DNA of 64,000 nt from JBHGYD01 sp041920415 (GTDB taxonomy: Bacteria > Bacillota > Bacilli > Bacillales > Anoxybacillaceae), in the NCBI GenBank assembly GCA_041920415.1, contig JBHGYD010000015.1, positions 8,997-72,996 of the forward strand. Direction: 5' to 3'. The position numbers were made by a program, and so were the translations under genes. Of the stretch, positions 7,400 through 16,530 are shown one piece after another. Position 1 is the first letter of the stretch. Each line of letters opens with the position of its first letter. The notes under the pieces are model-generated. The model was not told the DNA's origin and searched no databases. It saw nothing but the letters and a program-made list of their open reading frames with translations.

Positions 7400-9478
7400 A
7401 TGTATATATCTGCGAGAGAAAGAAAAATACTTGATATTTTGTTATCTCACGATAAAGGAGTTACAGTCGGCGAACTTGCAGAGCAGCTAGATGTCAGCAA
7501 CCGTACGATCCATCGCGATTTAAAAGGGATCGAACGAATATTAGAAGAGTATCGTTTGCGATTAGTCAAAAAAGCAGGAGTAGGCATTCAAATAACAGGG
7601 GAGGAAGATAAGAAAAAAGAGCTACAAATCCATCTGTTTCATTTATCCCATACAGAATATACACCAGAAGAACGTCAAACGATGATTTTAATTGCGTTGT
7701 TGGAAGCGGTAGAGCCTGTCAAGCTTTTATCTCTTGCGAACGATTTAAACGTCACCGTCGCAACCATTAGCAATGATTTAGATAAAATTCATGAAAAAAT
7801 TGAAAAACACGGCCTTTCCCTCATTCGAAAAAGAGGTTATGGGGTGGAAATCAACGGATCAGAATCCGCCAAAAGGAAGATGATGAGCCAACTATTATTC
7901 CACCATTTCAACGAATCGGAATTTCTTTCATTGATGAAAGAGTCGATTCAAAAAAAGTCATCCGACATGGTGAATACCGTCACCGAAAAACTACTGGGTC
8001 TTGTCGATAAGAAAAAGTTGTTCACGATTGAAAAACAAATTGAAAACATGAAAGCAGATCTTCCGTTTACGATTGCGGATAGTTCTTATATTGCGCTCGT
8101 CATTCATCTCGCCTTAGCGATCGAGAGAATTATGCAAGGAGAGCCGATTAATTTTGAACAACAGTATTTAGAAACGATCCGTTCGACAAAGGAATATGAA
8201 ACGGCTAAAACGATTGCGAAATCGCTTGAAGATGCGTTTCGTATTGCCATACCGAAAGAGGAAATTGGCTATATTACGATGCATTTAATGGGAGCGAAAC
8301 TTCGAGATCGTCAAGGGTATATGTTAGAAGAAGCAAGCCTAGAAATCGGCATGAAAGCACAAGAGTTAATTCGCTTTGTCAGCGAGGAACTTCACGCCGA
8401 TTTAACAAACGATTATTCGCTATACGAAGATTTAGTCGTTCATTTAAAGCCCGCTTTATATCGCATTCAACATAACATGGGCATTACAAATCCATTGCTT
8501 GAAAAAATTGTTCAAGATTATTTTGATCTTTTTTCAATTGTAGAAAAAGGGGTTAAAAAAGTATTTTTTGATGTAACTGTGCCGAGAGAAGAAATAGGTT
8601 ATTTAGTTCTTCATTTTGCTTCTGCTTTATTGCGGGAAAAGAAAGGGCTGCATGCGTTAGTCATCTGTTCAAGCGGTTTGGGGACAGCAAAAATATTAGC
8701 AACCAGATTGAAAAAAGAAATTCCAGATATTGTCCATATTGAACAAAAATCGGTCTTTGAACTGCGGAAAGTGGATACGAGTCAATATGACTTGATTGTG
8801 TCGACAGTGCCGATTCATACTTTCGAGAAAACGTATTTTGTTGTTAGTCCGATATTGCAAGAAGAGGAAATTGTTTCAATTAGACAGTTTTTAAAAAATA
8901 AGAAGGCGGCATTTCGCAAAAAACAAACGGATCGTTCAGAAAATACGATTCAAAAAATGAGCTCGATTCAAGTGATGAGCGAAACGATTGTGCAGCTTTT
9001 AAAAGGGTTTACGATACAGTCGCTACAAGGTAATTCCATCAGAGAGGCACTCTCGGAAGCATGCCATCAACTACGGGCAAAAGGAGTCATTCAAGAGGCA
9101 GAACCCGTTCTTACGGAATTATGGAACAGGGAAAAAATCGGGGGATTAGGCATCCCGGAAACGTCTCTTGCTTTATATCATACGCGCAGCTCGGCTGTTC
9201 TTCGACCTTCGTTTACGATCTACTCTCTCGCTAACCGGCAAACGGTGATGGGAATGCATGACAAGCCGATGAACATCAATCGAATGTTGTTGCTTTTAGC
9301 GCCTAAAGATGCTTCGGAAGAAATGTTATCTGTATTAAGCCATATTAGTTCACTAATTATTAAAGACGAAGAGAGTATCGCGTTATTTTCAGAAGGGAAC
9401 GAAGAGCAACTGAATTCGTTTTTAAGTTACCATTTAGAAAAGTTTTTTTACGAACATCTTCAACATCGTAAGGAGTGA
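7400..9478 (+). CDS. mtlR: mannitol operon transcriptional activator MtlR
   Basis: PRD-containing, PTS-controlled activator of the mtl promoter, 692 residues. Domain order: helix-turn-helix (about 1-60, KGVTVGELAEQLDVSNRTIHRDL), second HTH (about 85-150, LNVTVATISNDLDKI), PRD1 and PRD2 with conserved histidines in LVIHLALAIER, YITMHLMGAK, DLVVHLKPALY and YLVLHFASALL, a GatB/EIIB-like domain with cysteine in VICSSGLGT, and a C-terminal EIIA-like domain with ALYHTRSS. All regulatory residues expected for phosphorylation by HPr and by the mannitol PTS appear present. The frame is open 18 codons upstream, but GGGGAGGTGA precedes the ATG at 7400. Own promoter upstream; mtlF follows with a 6-base gap. 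Confidence 0.93.
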   Translation: MYISARERKILDILLSHDKGVTVGELAEQLDVSNRTIHRDLKGIERILEEYRLRLVKKAGVGIQITGEEDKKKELQIHLFHLSHTEYTPEERQTMILIALLEAVEPVKLLSLANDLNVTVATISNDLDKIHEKIEKHGLSLIRKRGYGVEINGSESAKRKMMSQLLFHHFNESEFLSLMKESIQKKSSDMVNTVTEKLLGLVDKKKLFTIEKQIENMKADLPFTIADSSYIALVIHLALAIERIMQGEPINFEQQYLETIRSTKEYETAKTIAKSLEDAFRIAIPKEEIGYITMHLMGAKLRDRQGYMLEEASLEIGMKAQELIRFVSEELHADLTNDYSLYEDLVVHLKPALYRIQHNMGITNPLLEKIVQDYFDLFSIVEKGVKKVFFDVTVPREEIGYLVLHFASALLREKKGLHALVICSSGLGTAKILATRLKKEIPDIVHIEQKSVFELRKVDTSQYDLIVSTVPIHTFEKTYFVVSPILQEEEIVSIRQFLKNKKAAFRKKQTDRSENTIQKMSSIQVMSETIVQLLKGFTIQSLQGNSIREALSEACHQLRAKGVIQEAEPVLTELWNREKIGGLGIPETSLALYHTRSSAVLRPSFTIYSLANRQTVMGMHDKPMNINRMLLLLAPKDASEEMLSVLSHISSLIIKDEESIALFSEGNEEQLNSFLSYHLEKFFYEHLQHRKE

Positions 9479-9484
9479 ATAACA

Positions 9485-9916
9485 TTGTCGATTTTAAAGA
9501 AAGAAAATATCGTATTACGTGCAGAAGTAACGAATAAGACAGAAGCAATTCGCTTAGCGGGGACGATTTTAGTCGAGCAAGGGTATGTAGAAGAGTTTTA
9601 TATTGATAAAATGTTTGAGCGAGAAGCGTTAACGTCGACGTACATGGGGAACTTTGTCGCCATTCCTCATGGGACGGAAGATGCGAAAAATCTTGTGAAA
9701 CAAGCAGGCATTTCTATTGTCCAAGTTCCAAACGGGGTTGATTTCGGAGATGGAAATATCGCGAAAATATTGATTGGAATTGCAGGCAAAAATAATGAGC
9801 ATTTAGAAATCCTTTCGAAAATCGCGCTCGTTTGTTCAGAAGAAGAAAATATCGAAAAAATGATCCAAGCGACAACGGAAGAAGAAATTCTTCAACTTTT
9901 ACATGAGGTGAATTAA
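9485..9916 (+). CDS. mtlF: PTS mannitol-specific EIIA component
   Basis: 143-residue cytosolic phosphocarrier that passes phosphate from HPr to the EIIB domain of MtlA. The phosphorylated histidine is H62 in GNFVAIPHGT, the classic EIIA-Mtl motif. Translation starts with TTG; the AAGGAGTG ribosome site lies in the last codons of mtlR, 9 bases away, so the two genes are translationally close. Full family length. mtlD follows after one base. Confidence 0.93.
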   Translation: MSILKKENIVLRAEVTNKTEAIRLAGTILVEQGYVEEFYIDKMFEREALTSTYMGNFVAIPHGTEDAKNLVKQAGISIVQVPNGVDFGDGNIAKILIGIAGKNNEHLEILSKIALVCSEEENIEKMIQATTEEEILQLLHEVN

Positions 9917-9917
9917 C

Positions 9918-11075
9918 ATGTTAGCTGTTCACTTTGGTGCAGGGAATATCGGAAGAGGATTTATCGGCAGCTTGCTTTCGCAATCTGGCTATGAGGTTGT
10001 TTTTGTTGATGTAAATGATGAAATCGTTCAACTATTGCGTGAGAAAAAAGAGTATCGGGTTGTGATTGCTGGCGAATCGAACGAAGAGCAGCTTATTCGT
10101 AACGTTTCTGCTTTAAACAGTCAAACACAATATAATGAGGTAATCGATCACATTATAAAAGCGGATTTAGTAACAACTGCAGTCGGGCCGAATGTGTTAC
10201 CGCTGATTTCTTCTGTGATTGCGGAGGGGCTTCGCAAACGGTTGGCTGCCAATCGAAAACCGGTGCATGTCATTGCATGTGAAAATATGATCGGCGGAAG
10301 CAGCTTTTTAAAGAAACACGTGTGGGAACATATTTCGGAAGAAGAAAAAACAGCGTTTGAAACGTATTATGGATTTCCGAATTGTGCCGTTGACCGCATC
10401 GTTCCGAACCAAAAACATCATGACCTACTTACAGTGGTTGTTGAACCGTTTTTTGAATGGGTGATTGAAACAAAAAATATGGTAGGAGAAATCCCGCCGA
10501 TTATCGGTGCTCAATTTGTTGACGAGTTACAACCTTACATCGAACGGAAGTTGTTTACTGTGAATACAGGACATGCGATCGCTTCATATTTAGGATACTA
10601 CAAGAAGCTTTCAACAATAAACGAAGCGATGAAAGATGAAGAGGTTCGCTTGTATGTTGACAAGGCGCTTCATGAATCGGGAAACGTATTAATAAAAAAA
10701 TATGGATGGAACGCGGAAGAACATGAAGCATATATCAAAAAAATTGTTCATAGATTCGCAAACGCTTCCATTACAGATGAAGTGATCCGGGTGGCACGCT
10801 CTCCGATTCGCAAGCTCGGAGCCAATGATCGTCTCATAAGCCCAGCAAAGCAATATTATGAATTATTCAAAGAAATACCACAAGGTTTAACAACAGGAAT
10901 TGCAGCTCTTTTACTGTTCGATTATAAAGAAGATACAGAGGCACTGGAACTGCAAAAAACCATCGAGGAAATAGGAATTGAAGGAGCTCTTTTCCAATAT
11001 TCACAATTAGAAAAAGATCATCCTCTCGTTCAAGAAATAAAAAAACAAGTACAAGTATTGAAGGAAAATCGGTAA
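9918..11075 (+). CDS. mtlD: mannitol-1-phosphate 5-dehydrogenase
   Basis: Oxidises mannitol 1-phosphate to fructose 6-phosphate with NAD, so feeding the PTS product into glycolysis. The N-terminal Rossmann motif is HFGAGNIGRGFIG (5-17). The family sequence CENMIGGSS and the catalytic-domain segment FTVNTGHAIASYLGYYKK are clear. At 385 residues the length is normal. GAGGTGA serves as the ribosome site and overlaps the end of mtlF. Last gene of the operon, ended by a strong hairpin. Confidence 0.95.
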   Translation: MLAVHFGAGNIGRGFIGSLLSQSGYEVVFVDVNDEIVQLLREKKEYRVVIAGESNEEQLIRNVSALNSQTQYNEVIDHIIKADLVTTAVGPNVLPLISSVIAEGLRKRLAANRKPVHVIACENMIGGSSFLKKHVWEHISEEEKTAFETYYGFPNCAVDRIVPNQKHHDLLTVVVEPFFEWVIETKNMVGEIPPIIGAQFVDELQPYIERKLFTVNTGHAIASYLGYYKKLSTINEAMKDEEVRLYVDKALHESGNVLIKKYGWNAEEHEAYIKKIVHRFANASITDEVIRVARSPIRKLGANDRLISPAKQYYELFKEIPQGLTTGIAALLLFDYKEDTEALELQKTIEEIGIEGALFQYSQLEKDHPLVQEIKKQVQVLKENR

Positions 11076-11084
11076 ACCGAATAG

Positions 11085-11138
11085 AAAAAACCACCTTCCA
11101 TTAACGAATCATGACTTTGGATGAGGAAGGTGGTTTTT
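11085..11138 (+). terminator. terminator of the mtl operon
   Basis: AAAAAACCACCTTCC / GGAAGGTGGTTTTT stem with about 24 bases between the arms, followed by T-rich sequence. Confidence 0.8.
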
Positions 11139-11342
11139 GTTTTGGAAGATGGCGAGACATTGGCATTTCTCAACCTTGACATCTAAAAAACGTTATCATC
11201 GAATTTTATGAGAATTAGAGAAGGTAGAGAACACTACTTTTCTAGACTTACTCTGCCCTCGATTTTCCTAAACAAGTTAAGTTTAGATTTTCTTTCACAT
11301 AAACTGATAAAGGATAAAAATTATTTATAAGGAGGCTATTAC

Positions 11343-13010
11343 ATGTCTTTGGAGAAGTTTGTGGATGCATTACCTATTCCGCCTGTCTTAAAAGCACAAG
11401 GTGAACGCGATGGCATCCCATTCTATAAGGTAACGATGAAACAAGTCAAACAAAAATTACATCGTGATTTACCACCGACTACCGTTTGGGGTTACAACGG
11501 TATGTATCCTGGTCCTACATTTGAGGTACGCCGCAATCACCCTATTCTTGTCGAGTGGGAAAATCAATTGCCTTTTGAGCACCTGCTGCCAGTGGATCGA
11601 ACGCTTCACGGTGCAGAACCAGATAAGCCTTCTGTTCGAACTGTTGTACATTTGCATGAAGGTCGCGTTCGACCAGAAAGTGATGGGTACCCGGAAGCAT
11701 GGTTTACGAGAGATTTTGAAAATGTTGGACCGAAATTCGCGCATAAAGTTTACTATTATCCAAACTGCCAACGCCCCGCGACGCTATGGTATCATGACCA
11801 CGCGCTTGGAATTACTCGTCTGAATGTTTATGCAGGCCTTGCAGGTTTCTATATCCTGAGAGATGAGGAAGAAGAAAAATTGAAACTCCCTAGTGGAAAA
11901 TTTGAAATTCCGCTCGTCATCCAAGACCGTTCGTTCTATCCTAATGGTGAACTCTTCTATCCAACCCAGCCAGGTCAGGTGCCACCTCCAGAACCGTCTC
12001 CACCAATCAATCCAAATCTACCAAATCCATCCGTTGTTCCTGAGTTTTTCGGAAACACGATTTTAGTCAACGGAAAAGTGTGGCCATATCTTGAGGTCGA
12101 GCCACGAAAATACCGATTCCGTATCCTTAATGGCTCCAATGCTCGTTTTTACCGCATGCGGTTAAGTTCTGACCTAAATTTTATACAAATCGGTACAGAT
12201 GGGGGACTTTTAGAAAAACCCATAACGGTATCTAAAATTATTCTTGCACCAGCTGAACGCGTTGACGTCATCATCGATTTTTCTAACCATGCAGGAGAAA
12301 ACATCATCCTTACAAATGATGCCCCAGCTCCTTTCCCAAGTGGAGATGAACCTACCGAAGACTTAAGGAATATCATGCAGTTCCGTGTTAAATCAAAAGT
12401 TTCGAAACGAGACAAAAGTAAAATACCAGAAATATTAAGTTGTCTGGAACGACTTGATCCTAATCAGGCTGTGACTACACGTCGAAATCTCCTTGTGGAA
12501 GAAACCGATCAATTTGGCCGTCCTATCCTTCTGCTAAACAACATGCGTTGGGATGAATTGCCGCTTACGGAAACTCCGTATAATGGTACGATAGAGATTT
12601 GGGAACTATGGAATATGACAGCTGATACACATCCAATTCACTTGCACCTTGTTACTTTCCAAATTTTAGACCGCACCGAGTTTATTGAAGGTCCAAATGG
12701 TCCTCAACTTAAATTAGAGTCACGACGACCACCTGAGCCATACGAGAGGGGTTGGAAAGATACCGTTCGTGCCAATCCTGGGGAAGTCACCCGCATCATT
12801 GCGCGCTTTGGACCATTTACCGGAATCTACCCGTGGCACTGTCACATCCTAGAACACGAGGACCATGATATGATGAGACCATACGAAGTTCTCGATAATC
12901 ATAACTTTAACCCATGTAAACCAATTCCTGGGATGTGTCCTGATGACTCATTCAGCCAATGTTTTGACTGTGACAAAACCCCTCCTGTTAAAAAAGGTAA
13001 ACGTCATTAA
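11343..13010 (+). CDS. CotA-like multicopper oxidase (spore coat laccase)
   Basis: Close relative of Bacillus CotA, which oxidises phenolics or bilirubin in the outer spore coat with reduction of O2 to water. All copper motifs are visible: HLH (103-105), WYHDH (149-153), HPIHLH (about 432-437) and HCHILEHEDHDMM (499-511), which supplies the type 1 Cys, His and axial Met. CotA reads HLHGG at the first motif; here it is HLHEG. Beyond the usual end near residue 520 there is a 30-residue tail with C525, C532, C540 and C543 and a basic end, which CotA lacks. AAGGAGG lies 8 bases before the ATG. Monocistronic, with a terminator at 13126. Sporulation control is likely from the family, but I see no convincing SigK promoter. 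Confidence 0.88.
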   Translation: MSLEKFVDALPIPPVLKAQGERDGIPFYKVTMKQVKQKLHRDLPPTTVWGYNGMYPGPTFEVRRNHPILVEWENQLPFEHLLPVDRTLHGAEPDKPSVRTVVHLHEGRVRPESDGYPEAWFTRDFENVGPKFAHKVYYYPNCQRPATLWYHDHALGITRLNVYAGLAGFYILRDEEEEKLKLPSGKFEIPLVIQDRSFYPNGELFYPTQPGQVPPPEPSPPINPNLPNPSVVPEFFGNTILVNGKVWPYLEVEPRKYRFRILNGSNARFYRMRLSSDLNFIQIGTDGGLLEKPITVSKIILAPAERVDVIIDFSNHAGENIILTNDAPAPFPSGDEPTEDLRNIMQFRVKSKVSKRDKSKIPEILSCLERLDPNQAVTTRRNLLVEETDQFGRPILLLNNMRWDELPLTETPYNGTIEIWELWNMTADTHPIHLHLVTFQILDRTEFIEGPNGPQLKLESRRPPEPYERGWKDTVRANPGEVTRIIARFGPFTGIYPWHCHILEHEDHDMMRPYEVLDNHNFNPCKPIPGMCPDDSFSQCFDCDKTPPVKKGKRH

Positions 13011-13125
13011 CACGACGATTAAACAAAGTATAGATCTCTAACTATAATTTTATTGACGCTTTTAAAATTTTCGTCATCACATATTTGCTTCTATGGTATT
13101 AAAGAAATGTTGAATGGAACACAAT

Positions 13126-13157
13126 AAAGCGATCCATCAGAGCAAGGATCGCTTTTT
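13126..13157 (+). terminator. terminator of the multicopper oxidase gene
   Basis: AAAGCGATCC / GGATCGCTTTTT stem with a 10-base loop and T-run. Confidence 0.75.
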
Positions 13158-13350
13158 ATATCATCTTTTCCCTCTAATTTTAGATTATAATGATGTAGAG
13201 TTTTTAATCGTAACGCTGCATTTGCCAGCGACAAAGATGGCAGTTTGAAAGCCGAATCCCAAAAAAGAAACGAGGGATGAACCGATGTTCATTGCATTAG
13301 ACATGGACGGAACGTTGCTGAATTCGGATGGACAGATTAGCGTGAGAATG
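13150..13350 (+). repeat. duplicated promoter, leader and 5' end of the HAD gene (copy 1)
   Basis: About 200 bases here align with 15432-15634, which covers the promoter region, the untranslated leader and the first 22 codons of the intact HAD gene. Shared landmarks are TTATAATGATGTA, CGCTGCATTTGCCAGCG (a small hairpin), TTTGAAAGCCGAATCC and CGAGGGATGAAC. The leader is as well conserved as the coding part. Confidence 0.8.
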
Positions 13351-13404
13351 GAACTACTTCTACTTTCACTTCGTTTCAAAGTGGGAGTTTTATCGCCTGT
13401 TTAA
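13285..13404 (+). pseudogene. truncated HAD (Cof-type) hydrolase gene
   Basis: Begins MFIALDMDGTLLNSDGQIS like the intact gene at 15567, then loses homology after about 22 codons and stops at codon 40. It keeps the nucleophile motif DMDGT but none of the later HAD motifs. The junction runs into TTCACTTCGTTTCAAAGTGG, a small hairpin that resembles IS200/IS605 end hairpins, so a transposition event may have cut it. Confidence 0.8.
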
Positions 13405-13550
13405 GATAAACCATTTTTAAGCTAAACGGGTGGCGAATGTTCAGTAAATCATTTTTGTTTACTAATTGCAATAATTATATTTTATGGTAACTAAACGATA
13501 AATTTATTTTTAAGGTGTTTTTTATATATTTTATAGGGTAGAAATTAACC

Positions 13551-13721
13551 TTGCGAGAAAAACAAATTTGCGCAGCAAAACAAACACTTGGGAAAGTGTT
13601 TCGCAATGATAGTGAACCTCAAAACAGAGCATTGTATCTGGATGTTTTGCTTCTTTATTTAGAGATCAACAGAGGATATGAGGGAGATGCGGGGAACGAG
13701 CTATCAGTCAAAGTGAGTTAG
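13551..13721 (+). CDS. possible small protein or gene fragment
   Basis: Open frame of 56 codons from a TTG, rich in plausible codons (segments KQTLGKVF and LYLDVLLLYLEINRGYEGDAG). There is no good ribosome site and no ATG, so it may be the tail of a decayed gene. I do not recognise it. The rest of 13405-13789 is very AT-rich and shows no other gene. Confidence 0.25.
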   Translation: MREKQICAAKQTLGKVFRNDSEPQNRALYLDVLLLYLEINRGYEGDAGNELSVKVS

Positions 13722-13789
13722 TGAAGAAAAAATGGTGGCGACTCTGGCAGAAGTAATATACAAGATTTTATAGCGCGCTATAAAGCACG

Positions 13790-14278
13790 CTATGCCTTTG
13801 ATTCATCCATTTTGTTCATCCATTGAATAAGCATACGAACAAAAAGCGATAGAAGAAAGATGGTTACAAACGAGTACATCCATGTCCATGTATGGTATTT
13901 AATTAAATTGGTATATTTTTCACAAAGAACTTCAATGATCGTTAAAGCAGAGGTATACAACGCACATTGTACAACGATGCCTAGAAATTTTGAATGATAA
14001 GTTGTTTGAAAAAAGTAAACACACATAATTGGATATAGAAAGGATTCAAAAATAATGCTCGTATCGAAATATTTACTTAAAAATCTTACAGGGTATTCAA
14101 TCATTTTTTCTTTTGCAACAAAAATGCCAAAAAATGTTGAAAAATAAGCTTTCAATAAGAAAACTAAAATCGTGTCTTTAATTATTGGTTTTCTTTCTTT
14201 GATTAATGGCTTTTTTAAACTGAAAAACAATAAGACAATTCCAATGATAAAAAATGACCACAAAATGATTTTGTCCAC
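13790..14278 (-). CDS. CBO0543-type integral membrane protein
   Basis: 162-residue protein with about five hydrophobic segments (about 4-20, 36-54, 73-90, 98-116, 136-153). The segments LLKAYFSTFFG, YPVRFLSKYF and TNLIKYHTWTWMYSF match the CBO0543 family of small Bacillus and Clostridium membrane proteins, whose function is unknown. Translation probably starts at GTG with GGGAG about 12 bases upstream. Single gene in an accessory, AT-rich stretch. Confidence 0.7.
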   Translation of the reverse strand: MDKIILWSFFIIGIVLLFFSLKKPLIKERKPIIKDTILVFLLKAYFSTFFGIFVAKEKMIEYPVRFLSKYFDTSIIFESFLYPIMCVYFFQTTYHSKFLGIVVQCALYTSALTIIEVLCEKYTNLIKYHTWTWMYSFVTIFLLSLFVRMLIQWMNKMDESKA

Positions 14279-14357
14279 GGATCAATCAATCTCCCATTGT
14301 TAATTTGCTTATTATTTATTCTAACCAAGTAATATTTATCAATGCATAAAAAGAACT

Positions 14358-14573
14358 TTTTTATGCGGCAGCCAGATTTCGAGAAAAGAATTTAATTATA
14401 AAAACTTAGAGCAAGTAGTACAACAATAATTAGCTGCTACTCAAGAAGAGAATGAAAAGCTTCAAGATTGCATCGAGCAAAGATTAGAAAAATGGGATCA
14501 ACAACTGTTAGAAACAGTTAGAGATCAGCAAAAACAGGAATTAAAACGGAAACGTTTTTTTGATGTGGTATGA
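14358..14573 (+). pseudogene. remnant of a DUF3967/MerR-like coiled-coil gene
   Basis: One frame reads NYKNLEQVVQQ, a TAA stop at 14427, then LAATQEENEKLQ...RLEKWDQQLLETVRDQQKQELKRKR and a stop. The coiled-coil, glutamine- and lysine-rich tail resembles the C-terminus of plasmid- or phage-related DUF3967 proteins. The internal TAA sits where a CAA glutamine would continue the Q run. No N-terminus remains. A good terminator follows directly, which supports this being a real former gene. Confidence 0.45.
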
Positions 14574-14602
14574 GCAGCAATTCATTAATTGTTGCTCTTT
14601 TT
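14572..14602 (+). terminator. terminator after the DUF3967-like remnant
   Basis: GAGCAGCAATT / AATTGTTGCTC stem with a 4-base loop and a TTTTT run. Confidence 0.7.
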
Positions 14603-14711
14603 AAATTTGTTTTTGAATATAAATTATATTAAATCATTAAGGTTGCTTTCGAACTTGATTAATGAAATAGAAACCCATAAAAATGTGGAAAGGATCTGTT
14701 GTTGATTTTTT

Positions 14712-14801
14712 GTTCAACTCCCATGGAAGAACAGAATTTTTTCCATAATCTGTGGTGCTGCGAAATATGAGATAGGTGGCTAACGGACAAGTTAGTTGAA
14801 C
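14712..14801 (+). repeat. 90-bp dispersed repeat, copy 1 of 3
   Basis: Flanked by GTTCAAC and GTTGAAC, which are inverted. The core ATGGAAGAAC...TTCCAT...ATCTGTGGTG...GGTGGCTAA recurs at 43594-43680 and 44424-44538. Read from ATG the copies give MEE(R/Q)..FH.LW, so the repeat may be a decayed coding fragment rather than RNA; here the frame is broken after CCEI. Confidence 0.65.
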
Positions 14802-14823
14802 AAAAGGTGTTTTGATCTCATGC

Positions 14824-15243
14824 CTACTGATTCCTAAATATAATCATCCCACAAATCATAGGAATAATCATTAACATTCCAACCGTTAGAGTAGGCATTG
14901 GTAATTGGTTTGCAAATATTGAACCCATCTCTCCAAGAAAACCACCAATAACAAAAGGAATGGCGGTTTTTGTCTTGTCAGCATTGGTTTTTGCGTAATA
15001 CCATGCGTCCCATACGCAATAAGCATAAAATCCAGGGTAAAATAACATGTAGTCAAAATTTGTCGCCTCTACAGCTTGTTGGTGTAATCCGTTAAAATCG
15101 AGGTGAATGGCTTTGTTTATATTTCCTAATGCGTTATCAAAGTGTTCAGCTATTATAAAGAAGACACCTTTCATGAACTGACCATTATATATTTGTCCGA
15201 ATCCAGGCATAAGCATTGAAAATAAAGCAGCAATATTCCTCAT
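14824..15243 (-). CDS. small membrane protein, TM2/DUF5683-like
   Basis: 139 residues. The start MRNIAALFSMLMPGFGQIYNGQF is typical of proteins with a PGxGQxYxGxxxKG motif (TM2-like or DUF5683-like), here PGFGQIYNGQFMKG at 13-26. Hydrophobic segments follow at about 25-35, 65-82, 92-110 and 117-135. Function unknown. GGAG lies 5-6 bases before the ATG. Its 3' end faces the dispersed repeat, and its promoter region is shared with the divergent HAD gene. Confidence 0.65.
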   Translation of the reverse strand: MRNIAALFSMLMPGFGQIYNGQFMKGVFFIIAEHFDNALGNINKAIHLDFNGLHQQAVEATNFDYMLFYPGFYAYCVWDAWYYAKTNADKTKTAIPFVIGGFLGEMGSIFANQLPMPTLTVGMLMIIPMICGMIIFRNQ

Positions 15244-15431
15244 GATATCTCCATCCGTTCTCTTTTAGTGAAAATAGGAAAAATGGTTGCTGGTTAAATT
15301 ATGCTATTGTTCCTTAGGTTTCTTTTTTTTCTTTATTTTTATGTATATGAAGTTTGTGTTTGGATACGCAGTTTCTTCCACTAATGGGGGACGATCGTTG
15401 AACAAGACAGGAAAAAAAGACCAGAGGGGTT

Positions 15432-15566
15432 GCTTTTTTATATCACCCTCATTCCCTAATTTTGTATTATAATGATGTAAAGTTTTACATCGTAACGCTG
15501 CATTTGCCAGCGATAAAGATGGCGGTTTGAAAGCCGAATCCTCACAAAGAAGCGAGGGATGAACGG
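15432..15566 (+). promoter_or_regulatory. promoter and conserved leader of the HAD gene (copy 2)
   Basis: TATTATAATGATG holds a likely -10 (TATAAT). The presumed ~90-base leader contains GATGTAAA/TTTACATC, CGCTG...CAGCG and GGC...GCC inverted pairs. Most of this leader is preserved in the truncated upstream copy at 13158-13284, although the first hairpin is degenerate there. I cannot match it to a known riboswitch. Confidence 0.45.
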
Positions 15567-16415
15567 ATGCTCATTGCTTTAGATATGGATGGAACGTTGT
15601 TAAACTCGTATGGACAGATTAGTGCAAGAAATCAAGAGGCAATCATTCGGGCGCAAAGGAATGGCCATTTAGTAGCCATTGCAACAGGAAGAGCGTATAA
15701 AGATGCTTATCAGCCATTGCAGAGAGTGGGGCTTTTTTGTCCGATTATAAGCCTGAATGGGGCTATGATGACGCTTGCTTATGGGACGATCATCGACCAT
15801 ATTCCTTTGGATAAGCAAAAACTCATTCCTGTACTCGAGTGGGTTCGAAAGCAGCATGATTTATATTGTGAAATTTACACAGAGAACGCTGTATATGTTG
15901 GGTTGCATAATCGTGAGCATTTGGAAGCATTCGTGGACAGAGTGGATGATAAAGATTTAAAGAAAATTGTTCAGAAACAGTTCCAACAGGCGCGCGTGAC
16001 GTATGTGAACGACATTAGCGAGGTGTGGTCACAAAAGGATGTCGCTTTTTACAAAGTGCTTGTTTTTTCGTTGAATAAAGACCTATTAAAAGCTGCTTCA
16101 TTGAAGTTTGCGGAGATTTCGAATGTAAACGTCACTTCATCCCATCCTAATAATATTGAAATCAACCATAAACTAGCCACGAAAGGTCGCGCGCTAACTA
16201 AACTCGCATCGTATTACCATATCGATATGAGAAACACCGTCGTCTTCGGAGATAGTTATAATGATCTTTCGATGTTTGCGGTTGCCGGTTATCGTGTGGC
16301 GATGGGAAATGCTGCCCCTGAGGTAAAAGAACATAGCGACTTCATCACAGCGACAAATGACGAAGATGGAGTGGCGCTTGTTTTAGAGGGTCTTGTAAGA
16401 AGACATCGCTATTAG
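15567..16415 (+). CDS. HAD-superfamily Cof-type phosphatase
   Basis: 282-residue cytosolic phosphatase of the Cof/YkrA-like HAD IIB subfamily, acting on sugar phosphates or nucleotides in known relatives. Motif I is DMDGTLLNS (6-14, nucleophile D6), motif II SLNGA (about 63), motif III lysine in NHKLATKGRAL and motif IV FGDSYNDLSMF. The length is normal. GAGGG is 8 bases before the ATG. A truncated duplicate of its 5' end with the same leader lies 2.3 kb upstream. It is monocistronic; the substrate cannot be deduced. Confidence 0.85.
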   Translation: MLIALDMDGTLLNSYGQISARNQEAIIRAQRNGHLVAIATGRAYKDAYQPLQRVGLFCPIISLNGAMMTLAYGTIIDHIPLDKQKLIPVLEWVRKQHDLYCEIYTENAVYVGLHNREHLEAFVDRVDDKDLKKIVQKQFQQARVTYVNDISEVWSQKDVAFYKVLVFSLNKDLLKAASLKFAEISNVNVTSSHPNNIEINHKLATKGRALTKLASYYHIDMRNTVVFGDSYNDLSMFAVAGYRVAMGNAAPEVKEHSDFITATNDEDGVALVLEGLVRRHRY

Positions 16416-16477
16416 TAGACAGAAGATAGACAGTTTTCTATATTTAGTTTAGGGGACTGTTTATCATGAATGTATCC

Positions 16478-16530
16478 CACCTACACTTCGCTTAGAAGTG
16501 GGAAACTTCTCGGTGAACATGTTAAAAAGG
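16478..16530 (+). mobile_element. IS200/IS605-like end hairpin (remnant)
   Basis: CCCACCTA...TAG-AA-GTGGG hairpin followed by ACTTCTCGGTGAACATGTT. A second copy at 20549-20600 has the same tail, with CCCGCC/GGCGGG in the stem, so paired positions changed together. Such hairpins are typical of IS200/IS605 ends. No transposase is left here. The remaining part of 16416-16839 holds only AT-rich sequence. Confidence 0.5.
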
